From: Agapanthus africanus | Lineage: Eukaryota > Streptophyta > Magnoliopsida > Asparagales > Amaryllidaceae | Length of the DNA: 64,000 nt | Reading direction: 5' to 3' | Assembly: GCA_030015575.1 (NCBI GenBank) | Contig: CM057338.1 | Location: 830,420,353 to 830,484,352 of the forward strand | In this document: piece after piece, positions 8,755 through 19,330 of the stretch | Numbering within the stretch: position 1 is the stretch's first letter | Layout: every line of letters begins with the position of its first letter | The notes under the pieces: generated by a model | Databases searched by the model: none | What the model was told of the DNA's origin: nothing | Seen by the model: only the letters and a program-made list of their open reading frames with translations | Program-made: the position numbers and the translations under genes

Positions 8755-11500
8755 CGGATACAATCACCAAAATTCCTGGTCACGTGGAACGCGGATAATG
8801 TCATTCTTTGACCCCATGGAAAACGTCCAGAGCGGATCCTGGTCCTCGCAGAGCGCGGCAGTGAACCCGTGCGAAGCATCCAGAGCGGAGCCTAGTCCTC
8901 GCCGAACATGGCAGTGAACCCGTGTGAAGCATCTAGTGCCAAATTCCTGGTCACGTAGAACGCGGATAATGTCACTCTTTGACCCCGTGGAAAACATCCA
9001 GAGCGGAACCTAGTCCTCGCCGAACACGGCAGTGAACCCGTGGGAAGCATCTAGAGCAAAAATTCCTGGCTACGTGGAACGCGGCTTATGTCAATCCTGA
9101 CCCCGTGTGAAACATCCAGAGCAAAAATTCCTGGCTACGTGGAAAGCGGCTTATGTCAATCCTGACCCCGTGGAAAACGTCCAGAGCGGATCCTGGTCCT
9201 CGCAGTGCACGGCAGTGAACCCGTGCGAAGCATCCAGAGCGAAACCTAGTCCTCGCCGAACACGGCAGTGAACCCGTGGGAAGCATCTAGAGCAAAAATT
9301 CCTGGCTACGTGGAACGCGGCTTATGTCAATCCTGACCCCGTGTGAAACATCCAGAGCAAAAATTCCTGGCTACGTGGAACGCGGCTTATGTCAATCCTG
9401 ACCCCGTGTGAAACATCCAGAGCAAAAATTCCTGGCTACGTGGAACGCGGCTTATGTCAATCCTGACCCCGTGTGAAACATCCAGAGCAAAAATTCCTAG
9501 CTACGTGGAAAGCGGCTTATGTCAATCCTGACCCCGTGGAGAACGTCCATAGCGGATCCTGGTCCTCGCAGAGCACGGCAGTGAACCCGTGCGAAGCATC
9601 TAGAGCGGAACCTAGTCCTCGCCGAACACGGCAGTGAACCCGTGAGAAGCATCTAGAGCAAAAATTCCTAGCTACGTGGAACGCGGCTTATGTCAATCCT
9701 GACCCCGTGTGAAACATCCAGAGCAAAAATTCCTGGCTACGTGGAAAGCGGCTTATGTCAATCCTGACCCCGTGGAGAACGTCCAGAGCGGATCTCGGTC
9801 CTCGCAGACCACGGCAGTGAACCCGTGCGAAGCATCCAGAGCGGAACCTAGTCCTCGCCGAACACGGCAGTGAACCCGTGGGAAGCATCCAGAGCAAAAA
9901 TTCCTGGCTACGTGGAACGCGGCTTATGTCAATCCTGACCCCGTGTGAAACATCCAGAGCAAAAATTCCTGGCTACGTGGAAAGCGGCTTATGTCAATCC
10001 TGACCCCGTGGAAAACGTCCAGAGCGGATCCTGGTCCTCGCAGAGCACGGCAGTGAACCCGTGCGAAGCATCCAGAGCGGAACCTAGTCCTCGCCGAACA
10101 CGGCAGTGAACCCGTGGGAAGCATCTAGAGCAAAAATTCCTGGCTATGTGGAACGCGGCTTATGTCAATCCTGACCCCGTGTGAAACATCCAGAGTAAAA
10201 ATTCCTGGCTACGTGGAACGCGGCTTATGTCAATCCTGACCCCATGTGAAACATCCAGAGCAAAAATTCCTGGCTACGTGGAACGCGGCTTATGTCAATC
10301 CTGACCCCGTGTGAAACATACAGAGCAAAAATTCCTGGTTACGTGGAACGCGGCTTATGTCAATCCTGACCCCGTGTGAAACATCCAGAGCAAAAATTCC
10401 TGGCTAGGTGGAAAGCGGCTTATGTCAATCCTGAGCTCGTGGAGAACGTCCAGAGCGGATCCTGGTCCTCGCAGAGCACGGCAGTGAACCCGTGCGAAGC
10501 ATCCAGAGCGGAACCTAGTCCTCGCCGAACACGGCAGTGAACCCGTGGGAAGCATCTAGAGCAAAAATTCCTGGCTACGTGGAACGCGGCTTATGTCAAT
10601 CCTGACCCCGTGTGAAACATCCAGAGCAAAAATTCCTGGCTACGTGGAAAGCGGCTTATGTCAATCCTGACCCCGTGGAAAACGTCCAGAGCGGATCCTG
10701 GTCCTCGCAGAGCACGGCAGTGAACCCGTGCGAAGCATCCAGAGCGGAACCTAGTCCTCGCCGAACACGGCAGTGAACCCGTGGGAAGCATCTAGAGCAA
10801 AAATTCCTGGCTACGTGGAACGCGGCTTATGTCAATCCTGACCCCGTGTGAAACATCCAGAGCAAAAATTCCTGGCTACGTGGAAAGCGGCTTATGTCAA
10901 TCCTGACCCCGTGGAAAACGTCAAGAGCGGATCCTGGTCCTCGCAGAGCACGGCAGTGAACCCGTGCGAAGCATCCAGAACGAAACCTAGTCCTCGCCGA
11001 ACACGGCAGTGAATCCGTGGGAAGCATCTAGAGCAAAAATTCCTGGCTACGTGGAACGCGGCTTATGTCAATCCTGACCCCGTGTGAAACATCCAGAGCA
11101 AAAAAAATTCTTGGCTACGTGGAACGCGGCTTATGTCAATCCTGACCCCGTGTGAAACATCCAGAGCAAAAATTCCTGGCTACGTGGAAAGCGGCTTATG
11201 TCAATCCTGACCCCGTGTGAAACATCCAGAGCAAAAATTCCTGGCTACGTGGAAAGCGGCTTATGTCAATCCTGACCCTGTGGAAAACGTCCAGAGCGGA
11301 TCCTGGTCCTCGCAGAGCACGACAGTGAACCCGTGCGAAGCATCCAGAGCGGAACCTAGTCCTCGCCGAACACGGCAGTGAACCCGTGAGAAGCATCTAG
11401 AGCAAAAAATTCCTGGCTACGTGGAACGCGGCTTATGTCAATCCTGACCCCGTGTGAAACATCCAGAGCAAAAACTCCTGACTCCGTGAAATGCGGATAA
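8755..11500 (+). repeat. Satellite-like tandem array in element A (65-bp and 53-bp units)
   Basis: Two kinds of unit alternate. A 65-bp unit starts AAAAATTCCTGGCTACGTGG and ends CATCCAGAGC. A 53-bp unit carries GGCAGTGAACCCGTG and also ends GAAGCATCCAGAGC. A higher-order unit of 236 bp (65+65+53+53) recurs several times, for example 10355, 10591 and 10827 as equivalent points; elsewhere the 65-bp unit repeats alone (9293, 9358, 9423, 9488). Short minus-strand frames of 66 codons recur at the same spacing and follow from the repetition. Arrays of this kind in Tat-like 3' regions are known seeds of satellite DNA. Confidence 0.93.
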
Positions 11501-11518
11501 GGACAACTTCACCCATCA

Positions 11519-11732
11519 CTTGCGGGTCTTCACGACTCGCAAGGAAAAAAAATTCTCTTGTAGGATCCTTACGACTTAAAAGAGAAAACACACTTAGGAA
11601 TCCTCACGATTCCTAAAGAGAAAACCCACCTACGAGATCCTCTCGATCCGTAGGGAGAAAAACCTCTACGAGACCCTCACGGCTCATAGAGTTGAAAAGT
11701 CTTAGGCGGCGGATCTGAACCGGCGGCCTAAG
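11519..11732 (+). other. Five-hairpin cassette 3 and closing stem (element A)
   Basis: Third cassette of mini-hairpins, for example CTTAGGAATC/GATTCCTAAAG with loop CTCAC and CCTACGAGATC/GATCCGTAGG with loop CTCTC. A longer inverted pair CTTAGGC (11701-11707) / GCCTAAG (11726-11732) follows, matching the CTTAGG...CCTAAG stem after the cassettes of elements B and C. Confidence 0.6.
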
Positions 11733-11991
11733 CCTTCGCTATCTCGTGAAGAAATCAAGAAGCTTACTTTATTACCTGCTAATTGTGACGACATGCTGAG
11801 AAAGAAGAAAAGCAACAGAAAGAGCATCCGATTTACATTTGATCAAGCGTTCAAGACACATTCATTCATGCATAGGCAAAAAGATTCAGGACAAAAGATA
11901 TATAATAGAGACAAGCTGGGATAAATTTTTTTTTGTTTTTTCCATTAATATCGCCCGAAGTTCTTACAGTCATAAAAACAATAAACGAAAG

Positions 11992-12497
11992 TTACAATGG
12001 AATAACCTCAGATCCAGGGCATGGATTGAGGAATTCAAAAGCGACCCTATCTATGACTTTCCAAGCCTTGCGGACCATCCTAGTGTGCTTTCTTTCGCGA
12101 GCACAAGCGTCAGGGTCCCTCCTGATGTCTTCCACCCTCCGATAAGCAGCGAGTATGGCAGACTGTTGAAAAACCTCGTGCAAGAGATCGATAAGACTGT
12201 CTCGCCGTCTCTTTGAGATAAAGTTCAACAGGTACACCGAGTGCGCCTTATCCTCAGCGGCATCCAGCGCCCTAAGCGGCACACCGGAACAGAACAGGGG
12301 AAGCGCTTCCCAGATGGCTCCCACGATAAGCTTAAGAAAGGAGGAACGCCGGGGAAGAGAGGACCGTTGTACGCGTCGAAGCGGCTCATAATTTCAGCAC
12401 ACTCCACGTTTGTGAACTCTCAATTTTGAGAGCGGCCAAGTCGGCGTATGTCCCCGTGAGAGATGAGCTCGTTAAGAGCATACATATGGGCGTCCAT
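11992..12497 (-). pseudogene. Antisense reading frame of element A (aORF), broken
   Basis: On the minus strand a frame starts at ATG 12497 (MDAHMYALNELISHGDIRRL), meets a TGA about 25 codons in, and stays open in the same frame (EFTNVECAEIMSRFDAYNGP ... GVPPFL). It then needs one frameshift near 12325-12335 to continue in an intact 110-codon frame (GAIWEALPLF ... to TAA at 11992). Composition looks protein-like, with a basic segment (SKRRRDSL) and helical stretches; I do not recognise the family. Immediately upstream of the ATG is a good 3' splice-site context (pyrimidine run, TTTCGCAG/GAACAATGG), suggesting a spliced antisense transcript. Extra antisense frames between pol and the 3' LTR are known from plant Tat-type gypsy elements, which fits this location. 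Function unknown. Confidence 0.5.
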
Positions 12498-12599
12498 TGT
12501 TCCTGCGAAAGAAAATCAGCAAAATTAGCAGACCGACTGATTAGGCGAATTCTTGTTAAAAAATGAGCACAAAAAGTTAAATTCCTCGAGAGCAATGCT

Positions 12600-13131
12600 C
12601 TACGAATAGGGGTGATGCCTATCAGATGTCATAATAATGGAAATTTGAAGAAGTCCCCCAAGAACTCTGAGATCATTATTATTAAAAGATGATGTAATCC
12701 TTTAAATACAAAACTCCATTTTTAATTTTCATTATCCATACTCAAACTCTTAAGAGTTCATCTCATTTTTAGATCAAAGAAATCTATGTCTTGACAAAGA
12801 TGCAAGGTTCTGTTCATGGGTCAAGAAACCCTGAAACAGATTCTTGAGAGCAAGGCTCTATTGGTGAAACCCCAGAAGGGTTTTCTTTAGATCAAAGATC
12901 TATAAGAGCAAAGCTCTATTAATTAAAATTGATTTAATTCAAGACTAACTCTTACCTAAATAGTTCCTTTTAAAGAAAATCTAAGAGTTCTTAAAAACAA
13001 GAGCAGGGCTCTGAGATTCTGAAAATAGAATTTTTGGAGATGGTGATCATCTGAGAAGGACCAAAGGTCCTATTTATAGGAATCAAGTGCCCTTTCAACT
13101 TCCAAAGTTACCGCAACGGTTGGAATTCCGC
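12600..13131 (+). other. Noncoding stretch before the element A polypurine tract
   Basis: A/T-rich sequence with several copies of AGAGCAAAGCTCT-type palindromes (about 12590-12600, 12846-12860, 12907-12918, 13000-13012). The same motif occurs in the LTR start (AGAGCAAAGCTCTGTTC). No gene seen. Confidence 0.5.
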
Positions 13132-13184
13132 CACCGTTGCGCTCACGTTTGGCGCCACGTAAGCGCAACGGTGGGGGGGGCATT
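13132..13184 (+). other. Hairpin and polypurine tract of element A
   Basis: CACCGTTGCGCT (13132-13143) pairs perfectly with AGCGCAACGGTG (13162-13173) over 12 bp. The right arm runs straight into the polypurine tract GGGGGGGGCATTT, which ends at the 3' LTR. The tract primes plus-strand DNA synthesis in LTR elements. Elements B and C also have a hairpin at this place, with different sequence. Confidence 0.8.
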
Positions 13185-15796
13185 TGTTTACCCCAATCAG
13201 AGCAAAGCTCTGTTCAAATTCTGAGGCGGGAGATGGAGCAATGCTTCATCTTCCCCCAATCAGAGCAAAACTCTGTTCAAATTCCAAGATGGAAGATGAA
13301 GCACCAATCAGAGCAAAGCTCTACTTTGAAAATTCAAACTTTAATTAAAGAAGCAACGCTTCAGCTGGCCTACGCTCTGCGCTGCGCGCCACGTCGCGCT
13401 AGCGCAGTCGCGCTGCGCTGCGCGACACGTGTCACGCGCTGGGGCGCTTGCGCCAAACAGAATTAAAATTCTAAAAAAATCTTTCTGTTTTTGTTAAAAA
13501 CAAGAAGATTGCCTTCTGTAAAACAGAAGCCCTTGGATCAAAGATCCAACGGTGGGGAAATTCCCCAAATCACTCAGAGAAAGATCTCTCTAACAAATTT
13601 AACTAATTTATGGGCATTATAAAAAGACCCCTAGACCTTAATTCAAAGGCAACAACATTTTCTTAAAAAAAAGAGAGAGAAAGAGAACTCTGAAGAACTC
13701 CTCAAGAACAAAAAAGGTAAAAACCTTTAGAAAAAGAGGAAGCTCTCTTATGAACAGATCATAGATCTAAAAACAAGAGCAATGATCTTTTAATAAAAAA
13801 GAATAAAATAGTGCTTTGCACTTTTTATGAACTTTTGGTTCTTTGAGATAAGAAAAACAAGAAAAAACTTATCTTTTCTTTGATCTAAATTAGATCAAGA
13901 AATCAAATAGTGCTTTGCACTTCTATTCTTGAATCTAAAAGATTCTTAGTGCTTTGCACTTCCAAACTGCGCTGTTGCGCTCTTAAGAGAGCGCCACGTG
14001 TCAGCTACAGAAAAACTTGCGCTGCGCGCTCTTGAAATAGAGCTTTGCTCTCTGGAATTGGCGCAACTCACCAGAGCGCGCCACGTGTCAGCAGCGCAAC
14101 AGCACAGCGCACTAGCGCAGCGCACTACGCTGTTGCGCTTGCGCTCACCAGAGCATGACACGTGTCCTCACCACAAGCGCTTGCGCTCAGTGATTGGCGC
14201 AAAGCGCCTGACAAATGCAATGCATTTCTTTTACTAAAGGGGCAGGCCCAAATCAGAAAGGCCTAGCAGGCCAAATTAAATTGCAATGCAATAAAAAGGG
14301 GCAGAGCCCAAACAAAATTGATGCTCTACATCATTTATAAATGGGCAGAGCCCAAACAAAATAATAAATAATGCAATGCATTATTTTAAGAGGGGCAGAG
14401 CCCAAATAAAGGTCCAACAGAGACCAAGATTAATGCTATGCATTATTAAAAATGGGCCAAGCCCTAGCACAAGCCTAATAGGCCAAAAACAAATAAAAGT
14501 GCTGAACATTTTTCAACTGGACTTAGCCCAATCGTGGCCGTAAGTCCTCAAATTAAATTGACTGAGCAAGATTGCTCTCCTAAATCAATTTACATCAGGT
14601 TCGAGGGTACATCTCCGAACTCCTCTGACACCTATCGTTGTAATCCTTCAACGACGTTAGAGAGGTGACGGGTCCCGACAACCACACATCAACACGGACT
14701 GCGGGGTCCTTAAACTCGTGGACCGAAACGTCCTTAAACTAATATCGGACCGAGACGTCCTTAAACTAATATCGGACCGAGACGTCCTTAAACTAATATC
14801 GGACCGAGACGTCCTTAAACTAAAAGACCACCACGTCCTTAAACTGGCGATGGACCGAAACGTTCTTAAACTAATGATGGACCACCACGTCCCTAAACTG
14901 GCGATGGACCACCACGTCCCTAAACTGGAACATGGACCACCACGTCCCTAAATTGGAATATGGACCGCAATGTCCTTAAACTACCAATGGACCGCAATGT
15001 CCATAAACTACCTATGGACCACTACGTCCCTAAACTGGAACAATAGAGCTCCCAAATGCTCTTTTGTCGGATCTAAACGATCCCGTTTAAGTTGATCTTA
15101 GCCTCAAATATGGCTAACGTATCCTTAAACATTCAAACAGACTTTAGTCCCAAATTGGACTATAAGACTCCAAATCAACCTTGGTTCAAGGGTACATCTC
15201 TGAACTCCTCTGACATCTGCCGTTATAATCCTTCAATGACGTTAGAGAGGTGACGAATCCCGATGGCCAGATATTAAATGGATCATCACGTTAAGTTGAT
15301 CTTAGTCTCAAACAGGACTATCGTATCCTTAACGAACGTTTAAGTTGATCTTAGCCGCAACGCGACTAATGCATCCTTAAACTAAAAACACCAAACCCAA
15401 ATCTAAGTAAATACGGATTTGGACTAATCCACGTCCTACGGACGACGGCATTACTCAGTCTCCGTATACAATCCACGGGCAACCACAAACAAAAACACAC
15501 GACACGAAGTGAAATTCTGGAGAAGGAGAAAGTTGTTACCGCGATGCGGTATCGTAATTAACTGCAGGGGCTTGCGCCTGCAGGGAAGAGCGTCCCCACA
15601 ATCAAAAACCCCTCAAGCGAGGGGGAATCTGACGAAGTCTGCTACATCGGCCGCATCCGTCTAAACCTCCGATACACGGTGCCATAAATCAACTTGGCAT
15701 CTTCGGAGAGGTGGACGGATAAAACCAAATAGCATCTGCCCCGAATCTCAGGCAAGACGTCCTCGCGTCGTCTCGGCCGCCATTCGGAGGGGAACA
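13185..15796 (+). repeat. Element A 3' LTR
   Basis: 2612 bp, TGTTTACC to GGGGAACA, matching 520-3225 apart from scattered substitutions and length changes in the GC-rich block and the minisatellite (14702-15040). TATA box at 13618-13625. The frame seen in the minisatellite (14718-14951, DRDVLKL repeats) is a product of the repeats. The stem motif recurs at 15435-15480. Confidence 0.95.
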
Positions 15797-15800
15797 ATAC

Positions 15801-17405
15801 TATGGTTTTTTAATAGACGGTGGGAGCAAGGATTGCATCATGGAAGATGATGACCCAACTAGTTTCGAGCAGGCCATCACAAATGAAGACTCTGTGAAAT
15901 GGCTGGATGCTATACGATCTGAGATGGAATCCATGTACACCAACAAAGTATGAACTTTGAAAGTTGCTCCTGAAGGGGTAAAACCCATCGGGAGCAAGTG
16001 GATCTTTAAGAAGAAAATTGGTCTGGATGGAAAGGTTGAGACCTTCAAAGCTAGACTTGTAGCTAAAGGTTTTCGTCAACGACCAGATTTCGATTATGAT
16101 GAAACCTTTTCTCCTGTCGCTATGCTTAAGTCCATCAGGATCCTACTTGCCATTGCTACATACCATGACTACGAAATCTGGCAGATGGACGTCAAGACCG
16201 CTTTTCTAAATAGTGATTTAGAAGAGAGCGTGTACATGACACAGCCAGAGGGCTTCGTAGACAGTGGGAGCAGCAGAAGCGTGTGCAAGCTGCTTAAATC
16301 GATCTACGGATTAAAGCAGGCATCGCGGAGCTGGAACATTTGTTTTGATGAAGCTATCAAAGAGTTTGACTTCATCAAAAATGTAAATGAACCATGTATA
16401 TACAAGAAGGTTGTAGAGAGTAAGGTTGTCTTTCTCGTATTATACGTAAATGGCATACTCTTGATAGGAAATGATATTCCTATGCTACACTCGGTCAAGT
16501 TCTTCTTATCACACAAGTTCTCCATGAAAAATCTAGATGATGACTTCTACATCCTGGGGATAAAGATCTATAGAGATAGATCTAAGCGGATGTTGGGATT
16601 GTCCCAATCCAGGTACATAGACACCATACTAAAAATGTTTAGTATGGAAGATTCTAAGCGTGGTAATTTACCCGCTTGTTCAGGAATCACTCTCTCCAAA
16701 GAGATGTCTCCCAAGACTGATTTGGAAAGGGCTCGAATGCAAGGGATGCCCTATGCTTCGGCAGTCGGGTCTATCATGTATGCGATGTTATGCACCAGAC
16801 CGGATGTAGCTTACTCACTAAGTGTAGTGAGCAGGTATCAATCAGATCCAGAGGAGAAGCACTGGACAGCTGTGAAGAACATTCTTAAGTACTTAAGAAG
16901 GACTAAATAAATGTTCTTGGTGTATGGTAACGGAGAACTCCAGGTAGAGTCCTTTACCGATTCGAGCTTCCAGAGTGATAATGACGATAGTTAGTCGGTC
17001 TCGGGTTTTGTCTTCACCCTCAATGGAGGGGCGGTATGTTGGAAGAGTTCCAAGCAAGATACTGTAGCAGACTCGACGATGGAGACTGAATACATCGCTG
17101 CCAGCGATATTGCCAAAGAGGCTGTTTGGATGAAGAAGTTCATTGCTGAACTTGGTGTGGTTCTATCCATTGAGCATCCAATACCTGTGTATTGTGATAA
17201 CAATGGAGCAGTGGCTTTGGCCAAGAAACCCCGGTCCCATCAGTGATCTAGACATATTCTTAGACGGTATCACCTGATCCGGGAGATAGTAGATCGACGG
17301 GAGATCGAGGTCAGGAGAGTTGACACGAAGGACAAAGTAGCGGATCCACTCCCGAAGGCCCTCTCTAGACGCAGTTTGAGAGACTTTTTGGGATGTTGGG
17401 TATGA
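15801..17405 (+). pseudogene. Copia-1 pol: reverse transcriptase and RNase H, dead
   Basis: Continuation of the gene cut at 519. Reverse transcriptase is clear: GSKWIFKKKIGLDGKVETFK, KARLVAKGF, FSPVAMLKSIRILLAIA, DVKTAFLNSDLEESVYMTQP, KSIYGLKQASRSW. The catalytic YVDD motif reads YVNG (about 16442-16453), so both catalytic aspartates of that motif are lost. RNase H follows ([42 protein letters not shown]). Stops lie at 15951 (TGA, where related copias have Trp), 16908 (TAA), about 16993 (TAG) and about 17245 (TGA), mostly in one frame. The protein would have copied element RNA and degraded its template strand. Confidence 0.95.
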
Positions 17406-17429
17406 GATACTACAACAACTAGCCTTAGT

Positions 17430-17442
17430 GCAAGTGGGAGAT
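17430..17442 (+). other. Copia-1 polypurine tract
   Basis: GCAAGTGGGAGAT directly before TGTTAGG, the start of the 3' LTR. The identical tract in reverse complement lies next to the Copia-3 LTR (63927 onward). Confidence 0.85.
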
Positions 17443-18821
17443 TGTTAGGAATATATATGCCCTAGAGACCATTATTGTATGATATAGTGGATGCTTGGAC
17501 ATATATATAGAGGACTTTCTTGCTCGATATGATAGTATACTATCTGGTTGCTCTTTATCTTAACATGTATAGTAGTATTATTATATTGTCTCTCTGATAC
17601 ATATTAATAAAGCCCTTAGGATGTTTGCTTGACTACCAGAACTATGATGCGGATCATACTATTGTGACTTGTGTAGTCTACAAGCACATCCTTTAATTGT
17701 TCCTAGTCGAGAGGATATCGAGACAGTGCATCAATATTCCAGAGTAGACTGATGTGTACGTTTCTTGACCCTGTAGGGGGCGATGGTTGATCCTATAACC
17801 ATTGGTATTTGACATCAAAGATTGTACACATGTGCTCATTAGAGAATGGGTACACCGGACAGGACTCGCCGAGAACTCCTAGATGGTACTATACCTATCG
17901 TCAGATAGCTGTTCTCTGGTGACACTGATACAAGTTAGTCTGTAGACCCGAGATCGTCATAGAGTCTTGTGTGGTTCTCACCGTGCTTTGATTTCCTCCC
18001 TACCACGGCTCAAAGGAGTCAAGCAAATAGGTGGATTTTGGGTACAGTCCCGAGTTACATGGAAGCAATGAGCGATGGGAGGGGTTTCGTCTCTCCCGGT
18101 ATAGGGAGTTGATATTGCGCTATGCTCGATTGGCTATAACAATAAGTCCCTGGCCAGGGCTGATGAGATTTACTGGTAAATGTTATAGGTAGTTTCTCGA
18201 ACTGTTATGAGCCATACATCGGCATGACTTATCAAGTTACTGGGATCTGACGATACCACCTCTAGACTTGATATGCGACATATCAGATGAAGAGACCGGA
18301 TTGTACGGTAAGTGCTACTTATAGGCTTCATGGGAGTTTGGACAAGCTTGCTTGTTGATCTTCTATTCGCTCAATACCTGGGTAGCTGTTACGTCCAGCT
18401 AGTACCGCTGACGGCTTATGGGTGACTAATGTGATCATCACCTACTGCTGGCGTATTGACGAGTCTTTAGAGTCCCACACAGAGGCTTCATAGTTCAAGC
18501 GAAACGAAGTAGGGCACATATGTTGATATGTGCGGGGGGCCTGATTAAATACGAGTATGTGATACCGTATTCTAATCTGGCGGTTATCTGATATCGGTCA
18601 GGTTATATGTGATATAACTGGATTATCGAATCAAGTGTTGATTTGATAATGTGATATACAGATAAATGTTATTAGTCGGTTATATGTGATATAGCCGGAT
18701 TATTGAATCAAGTGTTGATTTAATAATATTATATATATTTATATTTGATATAATTATATCTATTAAATAATATTATTGGCTCACTAATTATTTTCTTAAT
18801 ATATATATATATGAGAATAAT

Positions 18822-19189
18822 GGAGGAAAGATGCCATAGGAGGGAATTTCCTCCTATGGCGTCGAAAAAATACAACATCCATCGTGTTTTCCGACGATCG
18901 GAACCCATCATCTTCATCGTTATCATCTAAGATATGGGTACACCAAATTTCATGTGATTCTACAACTTTTCAGCGTTGAATTAGTGGGTTCAAAATTAAC
19001 GGTTTACCGACAATGGAACTTTTTACATTGCTAAATCAACGATGAAAAAGTTGTAGAATCACATGAAATTTGGTGTACCCACATCTTAGATGATAACGAT
19101 GAAAATGATGGGTTCCGATCGTCGGAAAACACGACGGGGTTATATTTTTTCGACGCCATAGGAGGAAATTCCCTCTTATGGTCTCTTTC

Positions 19190-19193
<4 letters not shown>
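18822..19193. repeat. Long near-perfect hairpin (foldback or MITE-like)
   Basis: Left arm about 18822-18985 is the reverse complement of about 19035-19193 with a few mismatches; the loop is roughly 50-65 bases. The core arms start CCATAGGAGGGAATTTCC (18834) and end GGAAATTCCCTCTTATGG (19181). Each outer end is itself a short palindrome (CCATAGGAG...CTCCTATGG). No reading frame of note. It could be a MITE or an inverted duplication that gives double-stranded RNA when the LTR is transcribed. Confidence 0.9.
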
Positions 19194-19195
<2 letters not shown>

Positions 19196-19259
<64 letters not shown>

Positions 19260-19260
19260 T
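19196..19260. repeat. CT and TA microsatellite
   Basis: A CTCTCT run followed by a TATATA run, directly after the hairpin. Confidence 0.95.
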
Positions 19261-19330
19261 AAAAGAAGCATGGTTGGATTTCTATTTTGTGAAAATAGAA
19301 ATGATGAGGTGGAAAATGAGGAATGGGGTG

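Larger units (their letters stand above)
520..15796 (+). mobile_element. Element A: non-autonomous Tat-like Ty3/gypsy LTR retrotransposon
   Basis: A complete LTR element with two LTRs (TG...CA ends), a 5-bp duplication ATACT, primer-binding site, gag-like frame, structured 3' noncoding region, tandem repeats, an antisense frame, polypurine tract and 3' LTR. No protease, reverse transcriptase, RNase H or integrase can be found between 7091 and 13184, so it should depend on a partner for enzymes. Its gag is related to element C, which has pol and the same primer-binding and polypurine sites. The two LTRs are very similar over most of their length, so this insertion looks younger than the copia gene it splits. 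Confidence 0.93.
17443..19330 (+). repeat. Copia-1 3' LTR, first part
   Basis: Starts TGTTAGGAATATATATGCCC. It resembles the Copia-2 LTR (44696-45574 plus 58056 onward), for example TTGCTCGATATGATAG and GAGACCGGATTGTACGGTAAG, and the reverse complement of the Copia-3 LTR. It contains an inserted or captured hairpin (18822-19193) and a CT/TA microsatellite, and is interrupted at 19330 by element B; the rest begins at 27678. Confidence 0.85.

Noticed and set aside
9086-11396. Series of 66-codon minus-strand frames (MLPTGSLPCSARTRF type)
   Set aside because: They repeat with the satellite unit and have no independent support; a product of the tandem array.
14718-14951. 77-codon frame with DRDVLKL repeats
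   Set aside because: Lies wholly in the LTR minisatellite and is not open in the left LTR.
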